The notes beneath the pieces are model-generated. The model had not been told where the DNA came from, made no database searches, and was given only the letters and a program-made list of their open reading frames with translations. From positions 182,965-214,750 of the forward strand of contig CM012955.1 in NCBI GenBank assembly GCA_000181795.3: DNA of 31,786 nt. Direction: 5' to 3'. A program made the position numbers and the translations under genes. Shown here piece by piece: positions 12,035-22,474 of the stretch. The stretch is from Trichinella spiralis. Its lineage: Eukaryota > Nematoda > Enoplea > Trichinellida > Trichinellidae. Numbering within the stretch: position 1 is the first letter of the stretch; each line of letters opens with the position of its first letter.

Positions 12035-13495
12035 TGGGAAAAAAATTATTCATTTATCAGTGGTTTTGTATAGACACTTGTAAATATGTGTATATATTGC
12101 TGTGCACTGTATTTGAGTATAATCACAGAGTGTCATTCAAGTTTGGAGTTATCTTTTTTTCGTTATTATATAATTTTATGCATGTACAAGTAGTCGTTAA
12201 TTTTGTATTCTCCTAACGACTGCGCATGCGAAACTGCATGACCTACCTCAGGTGTTATATATTCCCCTTTTTTCTAAAGTTATTTAATTCTCCCCTTCTC
12301 CCAAATGGTTATTTATCGATTTATTTTTATTGTTTGTTTGTTCGTTTCACATTATGCATTTTGGATTGGAATTTGTGTTTTTTGTACATGGGTAGCAGGA
12401 TAAGAACAAGAAAATGTTGTAAAAGGCTTCAACAAGAAAGTTTATTCATTATTCTGCTCAAATTACCCATATTTATTATTATTATTATTGTTTGTTTATT
12501 TCTGTTTCTTTTCGGACATGGCTTTGTATTTTTTGCTAGTTCTATTATATTTCTTTATCTCCAATCGCGGTGGTTTGTTGGGACGATTTCAACAATTTTC
12601 AAATATTGTTATGCTGAGACTGCAGTGTTAGCAGACGAAATAATGCAAACCTTACAACGATAGACTGATTCAACAGAAGCAAGCATCTTGGTCGACACAT
12701 GGATGGTTTGGTGACATCGAGCTGAAAGCTGATATATACGTATACATACAAACATACGTTTATTTATTTATTCATTCATTTATGCTTGCAATTAGATTTT
12801 TTAAAAATTTTCTTTAGTGTTTAGTAAAATGCAATTGGTACAGTTATGCTTCTCAATTTCAGTTATTTCCAGGATAGAACAAATTTGTCTACTGTATTCA
12901 CCAATTACAGCGTGTGGTGTTGTAAATTTTGAATTGTATTAATGAAAAGTAAATATGATTTCCATTACAAAAATAGCATCGTCTTTGCATTCAATGCAGC
13001 AGCAGCAATCAATCTTTCAACTTTCACAGCTTTTCCTCAAATTCAAATCAGAGAATTTGAATGTAAAAAAAGAAAACAAAATTTCCATAAAAGTAACATT
13101 TTGTTAAGCTATTGTTTTCTAATTGCAAACTGCAATGCAACAAAACAGCTTTAGCAATTTGCAACGTTTCGTTTGTTGCAAAATCAAGATAATGCTGTTG
13201 ACCATTTTTGAATTCCGAAATACTTGCTGTATATGTATGTGTATATTATACATATATGCTGCAGCAGTATTTTTATTCAAATAAAGCTGTTGAACAATCG
13301 TTTTAAAGAAGTAGACACAATCGTTGTGTATAATAATAATGATAATAATTAAAAAAAAACAAAATATCTTTGAAATTGCTACATGCAGCACAATCTGAAT
13401 TATGAAATTGATAATTTCTTGGAAGAATGAGACGAAAAATAAAAAAACTAAAAATAGCGCAAAAACATTGTAAATTTGCTTTATCGATCAATTTG

Positions 13496-13497
<2 letters not shown>

Positions 13498-13537
<40 letters not shown>
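13498..13537. repeat. (TAA)n microsatellite
   Basis: About 13 perfect TAA units in the spacer between IDH3A and MTSS1; it produces an artefactual poly-Leu frame on the minus strand. Confidence 0.95.
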
Positions 13538-13539
<2 letters not shown>

Positions 13540-13818
13540 CATTGTCGACGTGAAATTGTCCAAACAACAACAACAACGTCCATCTCCGAGTGTATAATGT
13601 GAGGAGTATAAAAGAAGAAACGCTATTGGCGGAGGATTTTGAATGAGAAAATTTGCATGATGCAAATGCAAAACAAATAGAGCATGTAAAAAATCCTATC
13701 GTATATTTCTTTTATCCTTTGCTTTTTCTTCTCATACAAAAGTGACGTTTAAAAAACATAAAACGCCAGCAAAACCCGCAACAACGGTTGAAAGCGATTC
13801 TTTGTATGTATATATAAA

Positions 13819-13851
13819 TATATATATATATATAGAGAGAGAGAAAGAGAG
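13819..13851. repeat. Compound (TA)n(GA)n microsatellite
   Basis: A (TA) run ends at 13834 and changes directly into an imperfect (GA) run to about 13851. Confidence 0.9.
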
Positions 13852-14107
13852 AAGTAAAAAAATGAAAAGATAATAACAAAAAAACAAAAATCAACATAAA
13901 AACATGGAAAAAATTGAAAAAATAAAAATACATATTTTTCAATGGCGATTAAAGATAAGCAAAAGCAAAGAAGAAATACGCATACACGTATACGGTTAAA
14001 AAAAGGGATGATGAAGTGCAATGCAAAAAATCATACTGTACCTAATTGTCGTGTAATTATAAAAGGAGAAATGATGGATAAAGATGAAATGAAGCAGCAA
14101 AGCTTGA

Positions 14108-14738
14108 TCAGACGCGATTGATGCCAATATCGCCGTTGAACTGAGCCACTTGAACAACACGAGGTGAACAATCGCTGCAGGGCAGAGAATAGAACGTATT
14201 CTGAAGAGTTTTGCTGATCGTGGTCGACGTGCTTTCTGCCGATTCGGTCGTCTCCACGTCCACACGTTCACTGTGACGCCGGTGGTGGTGGTGGTGCTGT
14301 TGCTGCTGCTGCTGTAGATGATGATGATGATGATGATGATGTGGATGGTTTTCGACCATGCCATGCCCGGCCGGCACTGCCGACTGCCCATGCTGCATCG
14401 ACGACGATGCCACCGCTGCTAGGCGTGCATTTAACGCACAAATCACGCTCGAATAAGTCTCTTCGACTAAAATAAGCAAAAACAAATAAACATGTAAATA
14501 AGTAAACAATAACAACAAAAACAAAAGAATTCACTCGGAGTGGTGCAACGACTTCCACAACGGACCAAATCCACCGGCGGAGCTCGGACCGTTGCGGATG
14601 TGATTTCCGAATTACGACGAATCGGCGGCGGCGGCGGCGGAGCTCTGCCAATATAGCTCCGTCGCTTCATCACCATCATCTGCTCCGTCTGCTGGTAACT
14701 GCCAATCGACAGCGTTGTAAAACTGCCGTTCACTTCAT
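14108..14738 (-). CDS. MTSS1: MTSS1 distal alternative 3' exons (long form)
   Basis: Two exons, 14738-14535 and 14466-14108, in phase with the donor at 16445. The first encodes SYIGRAPPPPPPIRRNSEI, a Pro-rich piece like the PPxxRR segments near the C-terminus of MTSS proteins. The second encodes YSSVICALNARLAAVASSS, then a His-Gln-His homopolymer run (14278-14342), and ends with a TGA at 14110-14108. The junction at 14535/14466 gives TTP-I-EETYSS and keeps the frame. I see no WH2 motif in this tail. Confidence 0.75.
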
Positions 14739-15711
14739 CTACAATTAGAACGGAATAAAATCAAATTATGCAAATTTCATTTTCTCTTCGTTGGATTCAT
14801 CATCATCATCTTCTTCTTCTTCGTCTTACCGTCACTTTTTCCTTCTTGTATTATATATCAATATTACTATTTTATTGTTTTTTTTTTGAATCTCCTTCAA
14901 TGAAATCTGTGCTGTGCTCTTTGTGTGCGAGTGAATGTGGGTGTGGGTGGGTGGGCATTTCATATGTTAATTTTTCTTTTTTAGTTCTTCTTAAAAATTT
15001 TGTTTGCTGTGCTGAATTTTGCAAATTGTTGTGCAGAAAAAGATGATGATGAAAAAGAAAAAATTCAGTACACGTGTAATAATTAATTAATTAGTTAATT
15101 AATTCGATTAACGATTAATGTGAATATGATGAACGTCGTGCAAATTTATTCAGACATTGAACGATGATAACATTGGATGTTCAATGACATTGAAGCATTC
15201 GAAAGAAATCAGAACTTTTGTGGTTGTTGTTGTGATTGTGAATAAGAAGAAGAAAAAGAAGAAGAAATTTGCATTTTCAACGACAACACAGCACAAAAAA
15301 AATCTTCATGTAAAAGTGTGTACGTAGTAAAACGTAATAATTGTGAAAAGAAAAAAAATAAATACGACAACACACATGCAAGCAACAGTGAGTGGGTGTG
15401 AGATGGGATGGCATTTTCCAGAGAATAAATGAACCGTTGGCATTGGATTAAGAAGCACATGGTTGGATAAGCATGGACACACACACACACAGTGTGCAAC
15501 GTGCAAATTAGCAGAAAAAACATCTGAATTAATTTGACACTGACAGACCGGCTGATTTTGATCAAGTGAAACTCAACGGGGTGAGTAATAAGTGCAAGAA
15601 CAATAAAAGCAGTAAATGTAGGCAATGTAGCAGCAGCAGAAGCAGAAGCAGTAGCAAATTGGTAGTAGCAGTATCATGGAAAGAAATGAGTGAAATCAGA
15701 ATCACAGTAGA

Positions 15712-15751
<40 letters not shown>

Positions 15752-16343
15752 TTCCTCCTGCTTCGTTTTCCTAATTGATTATTGTTTTGCATATTAATTT
15801 TCTTAATGATAAATTATTGCCGTTGTGGTTTGAAATGTGGAAATGCACCTGTTTTAGATGAACCGGCTTTCTGAGAAGACTTCTTGAGAAAATCAGGAAA
15901 TGGAGGAGGGGTAGGAGGAGATAATGCCAGTGTTGGTCGAGTAGAGACAATTTTTTGAGAAATCTCAGAATCAGAAGAATGAGTAAGAAGATGTCGTGGT
16001 GGTAGTGGAGATGGAACATCCGGAGAAGGAGAAACCACCGATTGAGAGGACGGTTCTTGCGCCTCGACACTTTCGTCAATTTTAGTTAAATTTCGAGATT
16101 TGAGCTGAGCATCCACTCCGTCCGTTTCCTTTCTCATCATGCCAACCATCCGTGACATCGTGCAAAACGACTTAAACGACGGGTTCGCAACGACACCGGT
16201 ACTTCGCACGTCAACTGCACACCAACACGAACACGAAAACAACAAGTGCACATACATTGATGAGCAATTATAGGTTAGTAAAAAACAAAAACAAACACAA
16301 ACAAACAAACAAACAAACATATATACATACATACATACATACA

Positions 16344-16374
<31 letters not shown>

Positions 16375-19300
16375 GCGTGTGTGCGTAGGTAATAAAGAAT
16401 ATGATAAAATAATACATGAATAACAACAATTATTGGATATCTACCTCGTTTTGTAGTAGCGTAACGATCTAAATCCGAAGAAAGTTGATCAATTTCATCC
16501 AAGCATTCATGTATTAATGTGTCTAAAATTGAAATGACTGTCAATTTTGTTGTAATTAATTGTATTCAACTGAAAAATGGAATTTGATGAAATAAATAAA
16601 TAAGCTGAAAATATTGTCATTTTTCTTTTCTTTTTTGAAATTACCTTCTTCAGTTTCGGCAGCCGTTTTCGTTGAACGTGGAAATAATGGTCGACCAGTA
16701 AAGCTGCTCGTGTGAGTTGGATATGAATTTGAATTTGTTGTCCCTCCGGCGTAGCTGAGTGGACGACGTCCGACCGTAGCGTCAGCCGGGGCTGGACAAG
16801 TGGGCAGATTACAATAGACGGGCTGCTCGGCTCGTGCTTGGCTGTTCGACCGTTGCTGATGGGTCCGCGGCGCCGCCGACGACGAAACGCTGCTTACCCG
16901 AGGCGGTAGTGGAGGCTTCTGGCGCGGCACGAACGAGCCAAAGCATGCGCTCACCCTCGCGTTGTTGGCCTTGATCTGAGCAGTGGAGAACAAGAATGAA
17001 TTTTCCATTAAAAGCTTGCAAGGTGAACATATTACCACTACCTTAACACCGGCTCCATTGCGGCAGAAGACCGACTCGTCGATCGGCGGTCGACGATGCA
17101 GCAGCGTCTGATGGGCGTCGGTGAAGCCGGCAGAGATTGTATGCGGCCGGTCACCGGCGTTGGTTGGAACCGTTGGCTTGGGTTGACCCTGATCGTGGCA
17201 GGCCAAACTGCCCGAACGACTGCCGTCTGGCCAAGTAGCCAAGCTGGGCGACGGTGACGGTGTCGACTGCTGACTGTCCTCTTCTTCCGGTCCAGTGGAC
17301 GCCACTTCTGGATCATCATCCGAAAGAATATTCTGAAACAACAACGACTGCACTATATGAAATTTCCACTTTTACACCACACCACACCACACCATACATC
17401 CTATGGATTACCTTCAATTGCGCTGCTGCCAGAGTGTTTCGAAAACACGATGCAGTTGGTACAAGACTGTCCCGAGATAAGAAGCCTGAATCTTCTGATA
17501 TAGCACTTGAATGGCGAGTGAATTTTCCATACTGAAATATCATCAAAACAACATACACAATTTTGAAAGAAACAAACAAACATCCCAATTAATATATTTC
17601 AATGTATTATTATACCTTTTTGTCGTTAGCATGAACAGTAGTCGATGATGCATTATTACTATTATTATTATTAGCAGCAGCAGTAGCAGTAGCATTAGCA
17701 TTAGTGGTGGTAATTGTAGCAGTTGCGTTGGATTCAGTCGCAGATGCTGACGAATTGTTCGCCATAGCAATAGCCATTGGTTGATTGTTGATCGTATCGA
17801 CGCTGGTCAAAGAACAAAAGCTCGACTTGCGAGATCCATAAGAGCTTCCTGGCGAACTGGGCGGAGTCTGAAAACGCCAAGTATTCTCCAAACCTTTGAC
17901 ATCAATGATCACCGCCTCCGAAGCGGCTGGCAACGTGTACGGGTCGGCCGTCAGGCGACAAAGCTGTTCCACCAATTCTTGCATGTGCGCAATTTCACCA
18001 AGCAGTGCTAATTCTTCGTCCTGAATAATAACCATCATAATCATGCCAATGCTAATGATAATGATAAATAAAAGACAAGATACCATGATCGGCTTGAAGC
18101 ATGAAATGAAATAGCAAAACTGAGCCCTCTGCTCGATCATCGCTTGACGAAGCGACTGCTGCTCAGCGCTGAGCAGAACGTTGCTGCGATTTTTGATATC
18201 ATTGACCACCGTATCGACCATCGACTGCATCGACAAGGAACCCTTGCGAAGCTTTTTCTGCAATCTCAGCTTATCGCCGATACGTTTCCTTATCTCGTTG
18301 CGGTTGCGTTTAAATTCTGAAACGACAAACAATGCAAAATGAACAAATGCAACGCAATTCATTCCACAGGGCGTGGTCACCCACACCCACCTTTGCCGTG
18401 GTCTCGATCCATCTGAATGACAACCCGTCGCCAGTCGTCCATTCTCTCTTGCAATGGTGTCGCCAAGCAGTGAATCAACGAGCTTGAATATTAACAACAA
18501 TTATTAATTCATTTTTTTCAAAGTACATTTTATCATTTATATAATAATAATAATTGTCCAACTTGGTCAATTTCTTCAAATGATCTTCCACTTCCCGATG
18601 TCGTATGCAAAGACGCGTAAGCGTGGAGCCGATTTCTCTGGTTGCGCCTGTACAAAAATATAATTCCGTTCTTCCGATATAATAAGAACAACAAACAACA
18701 ACAAACAAAATTAAAAAATGCCGTCAATTTTAAAATTTAACAAATTCACTGTTCTCAAAAGAAGAAAAAAAACCATTCGTCAAAGCAAGACATTTTACCA
18801 ATGAAATGAACTTGGTTGAAAATTTGCATGAAAAGTGACTTTAAGTTTTTCTTTTGAAATTTTGGAAAAGTGCAACAACAACAACAACATCTGTGCTAAA
18901 TGGAAAAATATTTCTCTCTCTCTCTCTCGGATGTCGATTTTGTTCAACAACTGCGAGATGTAATTCAATTCAATTCAATTCATCTCGTCCAAAATTCAAT
19001 CACTCCCCATATTCCACACTCTAAACGCATTAAACAATTTCGCCCAATCCCGTCCACTAGAGTGCAAGATACTTGAAAACATCTCACCAAGTTGCTTCTG
19101 CTGTGGTTCCAATTGAATAATTGAAATTATTAATACATTTCGACAAAAAGAATATTAAAAATGAAAATAAATTAACCTGACAGATGGTTTAATTTATTGG
19201 ATAATTTTAAAAAGTGAAAAAATTAGAATATGATCCTTTCTTCTATTCCAAAATGGATAGAAGAACTTCATTTGTGAACCCAACACACAAAAACAGCCTC

Positions 19301-22036
19301 TGGGTTATTGGCTTTCTGTCCATTTCCGGACAGAAACGACGAATCGATGCATCCTGCTTGAAAGCCCACTTTTGAGCATGTTTGCCAAGAGCAAACAATT
19401 TTCCAATGAACTAAGTAAGAAATAAATAAACAGACAAATTCAGATATTAGCCGTTTGTTAAATAAAAATTTTCCTATTTACAGCTCTATCAACTGCATCA
19501 ATCAAAATAGATGATAAATTATACAGACAAGAAGACAGACAATATCAAAATTCAACACGCTGTATCTGTATGTTGAATGTTGCAAAGTTGATGAAAAGCA
19601 GATTTAAAAAAAACAAAAGAAACAAAGCCACTAGACGCAATATATTGCTTTTTTTTATCATTATGCTTACACATCATTTTCAATGTGGAGTGATCAGGTG
19701 AAAAAAAAAAGAATTCCATTCGTGCAATTTTGAAAATTTTCCATTTGGGAGAAAATTTGCATCAACGAGGAGGACAAGTTTGAAGAAATTTTTCCGGCAA
19801 ATAAAAAGCCGTCGTCGATCAGTTCGGCTAACAACAACGAGGATCGATTTTTGCATAAACTTCGAAAGCTGCTGACCACGCGAACAACCACACTGGAGCT
19901 TTCGTTCTTTTTCTCACCGCCAAGCGGCCAATAATGAAATAATCAACGTGCACAGAAAGTGAATAAAATAAACAATTTTTATCAAAAATTGATCACATTT
20001 TCGTTGATCGAACGGCTCACATTGTTAATGCAAATGATAAACTGAAAGAAAACCTTGCTCAGGGAAAGCAAAACTTATGCCTGTATTGCGTTTGAAATAA
20101 CAAAAAAAAACATTCATTTTATTCAACTTGTCGAATTCAATTTAAACTTCAATATAGAAAACACAATAAATAATATACATCATCAGCAGAAGAAGAAGAA
20201 GAAGAAAAAAATATCTATATATTAATCAAATATTTTCTTCGACCCTTTTTCTTAAATAAAGTATTTCACCAAATAGAAGAAAGCAAATCAATATTGCACA
20301 CTTTTGCATTCTGCATTATCAAATGCAAATTGGAAGATGAATTTTCGCGCCAAAAAACAAATATTCAATCCAACCAATTGTAATATTGATTGATTGAAAC
20401 GATTACAAAACATCCTATTTTTTCCGCTTTTATTTAAATATTAACTTTGGAAGCTTGTGGAAATGATTGCAAAATAATGCAAAAAAAGCAATGGCAATGA
20501 CTGTCTGGATAAACAACTCTGCGTCACTGTTTGGATAAAGTGATTAATTTTCCAAGGCTGAAGATTTGCATACTGAAAAAGTGATTCACCCATAACAGAA
20601 CATGACACACAATTGTACAAAACTGACTAATGCCAATGAATCATTGAATTTAAATACAATTCAACGAGGAAATGCTCGGAACAAACAGCGTGCCAAATGG
20701 ATCCGAATGCTAAATGGACAAAAATAAATAAAACGTATGGAAAAATCAAATTCGGACAAAAATGACACATCTGCTTTGCTTCCGCTTGGGTTTCTGGGAT
20801 TTTTTTTTCTGGAACCAAAATTTGCAATTTTCAGAACAAAAATTATTGATTTTCGCCTCGGGATAAGCAACATCATGTTCGCTTGATGCTTTTATTTGAA
20901 AACGACATCACCAAATCCTGCGTCCAACGGACAACTTTCTACTGAACAAGGAAAAAAAACTAAGCGTTCTCTCTTTAAATCTAGAGTCGACGAAGTTGAC
21001 CGTTCCAATTTGAGCACAGTAAGAAATATTTATTGACAAAAAATCCTACTAACCACGCCGAGGCGACGATAGACAGAATAAATACTGGGCATTATTAGTG
21101 GCCATTGACCGCGGTGAACAAAATTGAAAAGCGCCAACACGCACGACCCCAACGGACCGGGCCGTCGTCATCACTCAAACAAGCTCAGCCTACTCCCAAC
21201 ATCGCGCCAATTCACTTAATCGATACGCACACACACACACGGATATATTCTGCTGCTGATCTTTGATTGCCAATCAGATTTGCCATCACAATTATTGTTA
21301 TTTGCATTAAACGAACAAAACTGACACTTTCGAGGTGAACTGAGAGAAATTTTCAAAATCTCCCCCCCCCCCACCTCATGTAGAAGAGGGAAAAAGCACC
21401 AAAAAGAAAAATAAAGCACGCTCAGAGAAATTGAAGCTAAATTCTCGCGCCAATTGTCGACCGTCATCAACTACTGGCCGACAGCTGTGCAAGAATCGAA
21501 TCCGGCCCCCACTACTAATTTTGAACAAGCTGGCCAAGTCCCAGCGGTATTAAGCTTCGAAGACAATAGAATTATTCAGAATAACAACAAAAAAATGTAT
21601 CCTACCTTTGGCAGCTGTAGCCATGTCAGCAACACGCTGCAGTGCTTCGATAAAACCACTCACAGCCCCAATAGTCAACCTAAGTTGAAATGGAAAGAAA
21701 AGTGAAATTATAAATTCCACACACACACGCACACACACACATACACACCAAAGTGTGCAAGAAAAGATTTCAAAATGAAATGCTTACTTCATTTGGCCAC
21801 TGAATTTCACCGTCTTTTGAATCAGATCATCCCAAACTGCCTGGCCACCCTACAATATGCAATATCTGTTTAATTTTCCATTTGCAAAATGTGATCCTGC
21901 TTGGACAGAACTCCGTCCCCCTAACTGTTCAGTTGACAAAACCAATTCTGCCAATAAAGCTCACCTTCAGATCGCAAATGATATTTTGGAAGAGACCGGC
22001 AAGAGCATTGCTCTCCTTTTCCAAACTGCAGTCCAT
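14108..22036 (-). CDS. MTSS1: MTSS1/MIM-family I-BAR domain protein, two alternative C-termini
   Basis: Membrane-curving I-BAR (IMD) protein that links PI(4,5)P2 membranes to actin. The eleven common coding exons are 22036-21965, 21849-21788, 21679-21606, 18647-18563, 18482-18391, 18316-18084, 18020-17616, 17531-17412, 17332-17042, 16975-16645 and 16522-16445. They then join either 16214-15814 (747 residues in all) or 14738-14535 plus 14466-14108 (801 residues). The start MDCSLEKESNALAGLFQNII aligns with human MEAVIEKECSALGGLFQTII. VADMATAAKGATREIGSTL, LRLQKKLRKG and IEQRAQFCYFI mark the I-BAR helices (residues 1 to about 250). WRFQTPPSSP and SRKSSFCSLTSV (about 255-280) match the human Ser-rich block. 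An Asn/Thr/Ala-rich tract, SEDSGFLSRDS, DRPHTISAG and an SH3-type PPLPPR (499-504) follow. Human MTSS1 has 755 residues. The donor at 18563 (AA|GTTGGA) is the weakest junction. Confidence 0.92.
15714..15751. repeat. (AAT)n microsatellite
   Basis: About 12 perfect trinucleotide units just beyond the stop of the short MTSS1 form, within what would be an intron of the long form. Confidence 0.95.
15814..16214 (-). CDS. MTSS1: MTSS1 proximal alternative terminal exon (short form)
   Basis: After the acceptor at 16216-16215 (GTGTGCAG) the frame stays open for 132 codons in phase with the exon ending at 16445, then stops at a TAA (15816-15814). The product is polar and Ser/Pro-rich, with PSPDVPSPLPPRH and SPPTPPPFPDFLKK, like the disordered tails of MTSS proteins. 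It has no recognised domain. Its use excludes the exons at 14738 and 14466, since it ends in a stop. Confidence 0.65.
16296..16372. repeat. Compound (AAAC)n(ATAC)n microsatellite
   Basis: A run of AAAC units (about 16296-16319) changes into about 12 perfect ATAC units (16323-16372). It fills much of the intron between MTSS1 exon 11 and the short-form terminal exon. Confidence 0.93.
18913..18928. repeat. (CT)n microsatellite
   Basis: Short perfect CT run inside the long MTSS1 intron. Confidence 0.85.
18962..18981. repeat. Short tandem AATTC repeat
   Basis: Four tandem copies of a five-base AATTC unit inside the long MTSS1 intron. Confidence 0.85.
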
Positions 22037-22450
22037 TTCAACTAGAACAAAATAAAAGAACAATGCATAGGAGTGTTGTGAATCAGAGTCGCTCTGCGCA
22101 GTTCACTATGCCACTCGATGACAAATGAGCAGCTATCAGCGCGCCGTCATCTCACAACTGCGACATTGCACCGCCGTTTCCTATTACAAAAAGAAGAGCA
22201 AGACCAATGCTACAGTATGACTGAAAGAAATTCAAATTTTTCCATAAAACTGACGCAAAACTGCACAGCAAATTTTAGTTCAATAAATATTTATAAATTT
22301 AAAAAATAATCATTCTTTAATACATTATTCTGAAAATTTTTATTCATTTTTCAATTTATCAATAAATCGATAATTCCTGCACGGATCGATAAATAGTGCA
22401 GTTTATTTTTGTCATTTTCAATTACAAAAATGCTCAAATATTGCACTCAC

Positions 22451-22474
22451 CTGTCTGGTTATTGTGTACGACAT
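22451..22474 (-). other. Candidate 5' leader exon of MTSS1 with an upstream ATG
   Basis: On the minus strand CCAGACAG is followed by GTGAGTGC, a near-perfect donor at 22450. It could splice to the acceptor at 22043-22042 in front of the MTSS1 start exon. An ATG at 22474 opens a frame (MSYTITRQ) which after that splice runs out of phase across the MTSS1 start and ends near 21967. The exon is therefore best read as leader, possibly with an overlapping upstream frame. Its own 5' end is unknown. Confidence 0.35.

Larger units (their letters stand above)
12035..14107. other. Convergent spacer between IDH3A and MTSS1
   Basis: About 2 kb between two genes pointing at each other, so it should hold both 3' UTRs. 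It is AT-rich and dotted with microsatellites. A plus-strand frame of 145 codons at 12226-12663 is hydrophobic and Phe/Ile-rich, as AT-rich noise tends to be, and I do not accept it. No clear AATAAA sits close to either stop codon. Confidence 0.5.
18648..21605 (-). other. Long MTSS1 intron 3
   Basis: The only long intron of the gene (2958 bp), splitting the I-BAR coding sequence after residue 69. It holds a CT run (18913-18928), a tandem AATTC block (18962-18981), a CA run (21227-21241) and a C homopolymer (21363-21372). GC-richer islands stand out at about 19760-19930, 21050-21215 and 21440-21560. Three TCGCGCCAA motifs lie at 20345, 21202 and 21445. These would suit an internal promoter or alternative first exon, but I could not build an exon that joins in frame. 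Confidence 0.6.

Noticed and set aside
12226-12663. 145-codon plus-strand frame after IDH3A
   Set aside because: Phe/Ile/Leu-rich, as expected from AT-rich DNA, with no domain. It probably lies in or beyond the IDH3A 3' UTR.
13303-14021. Minus-strand frames with poly-Leu and Tyr-Ile runs
   Set aside because: Direct translation of the (TAA)n and (TA)n microsatellites.
21454-21705. 83-codon plus-strand frame in MTSS1
   Set aside because: It overlaps MTSS1 exon 3 (21679-21606) in antisense, and that exon is supported by close match to the human I-BAR domain.
22366-22391. Two ATCGATA sites 19 bases apart, and further copies near tropomodulin (29029, 30326), as a DREF-like promoter signature
   Set aside because: In DNA this rich in A and T several copies of the 7-mer are expected by chance over the window.
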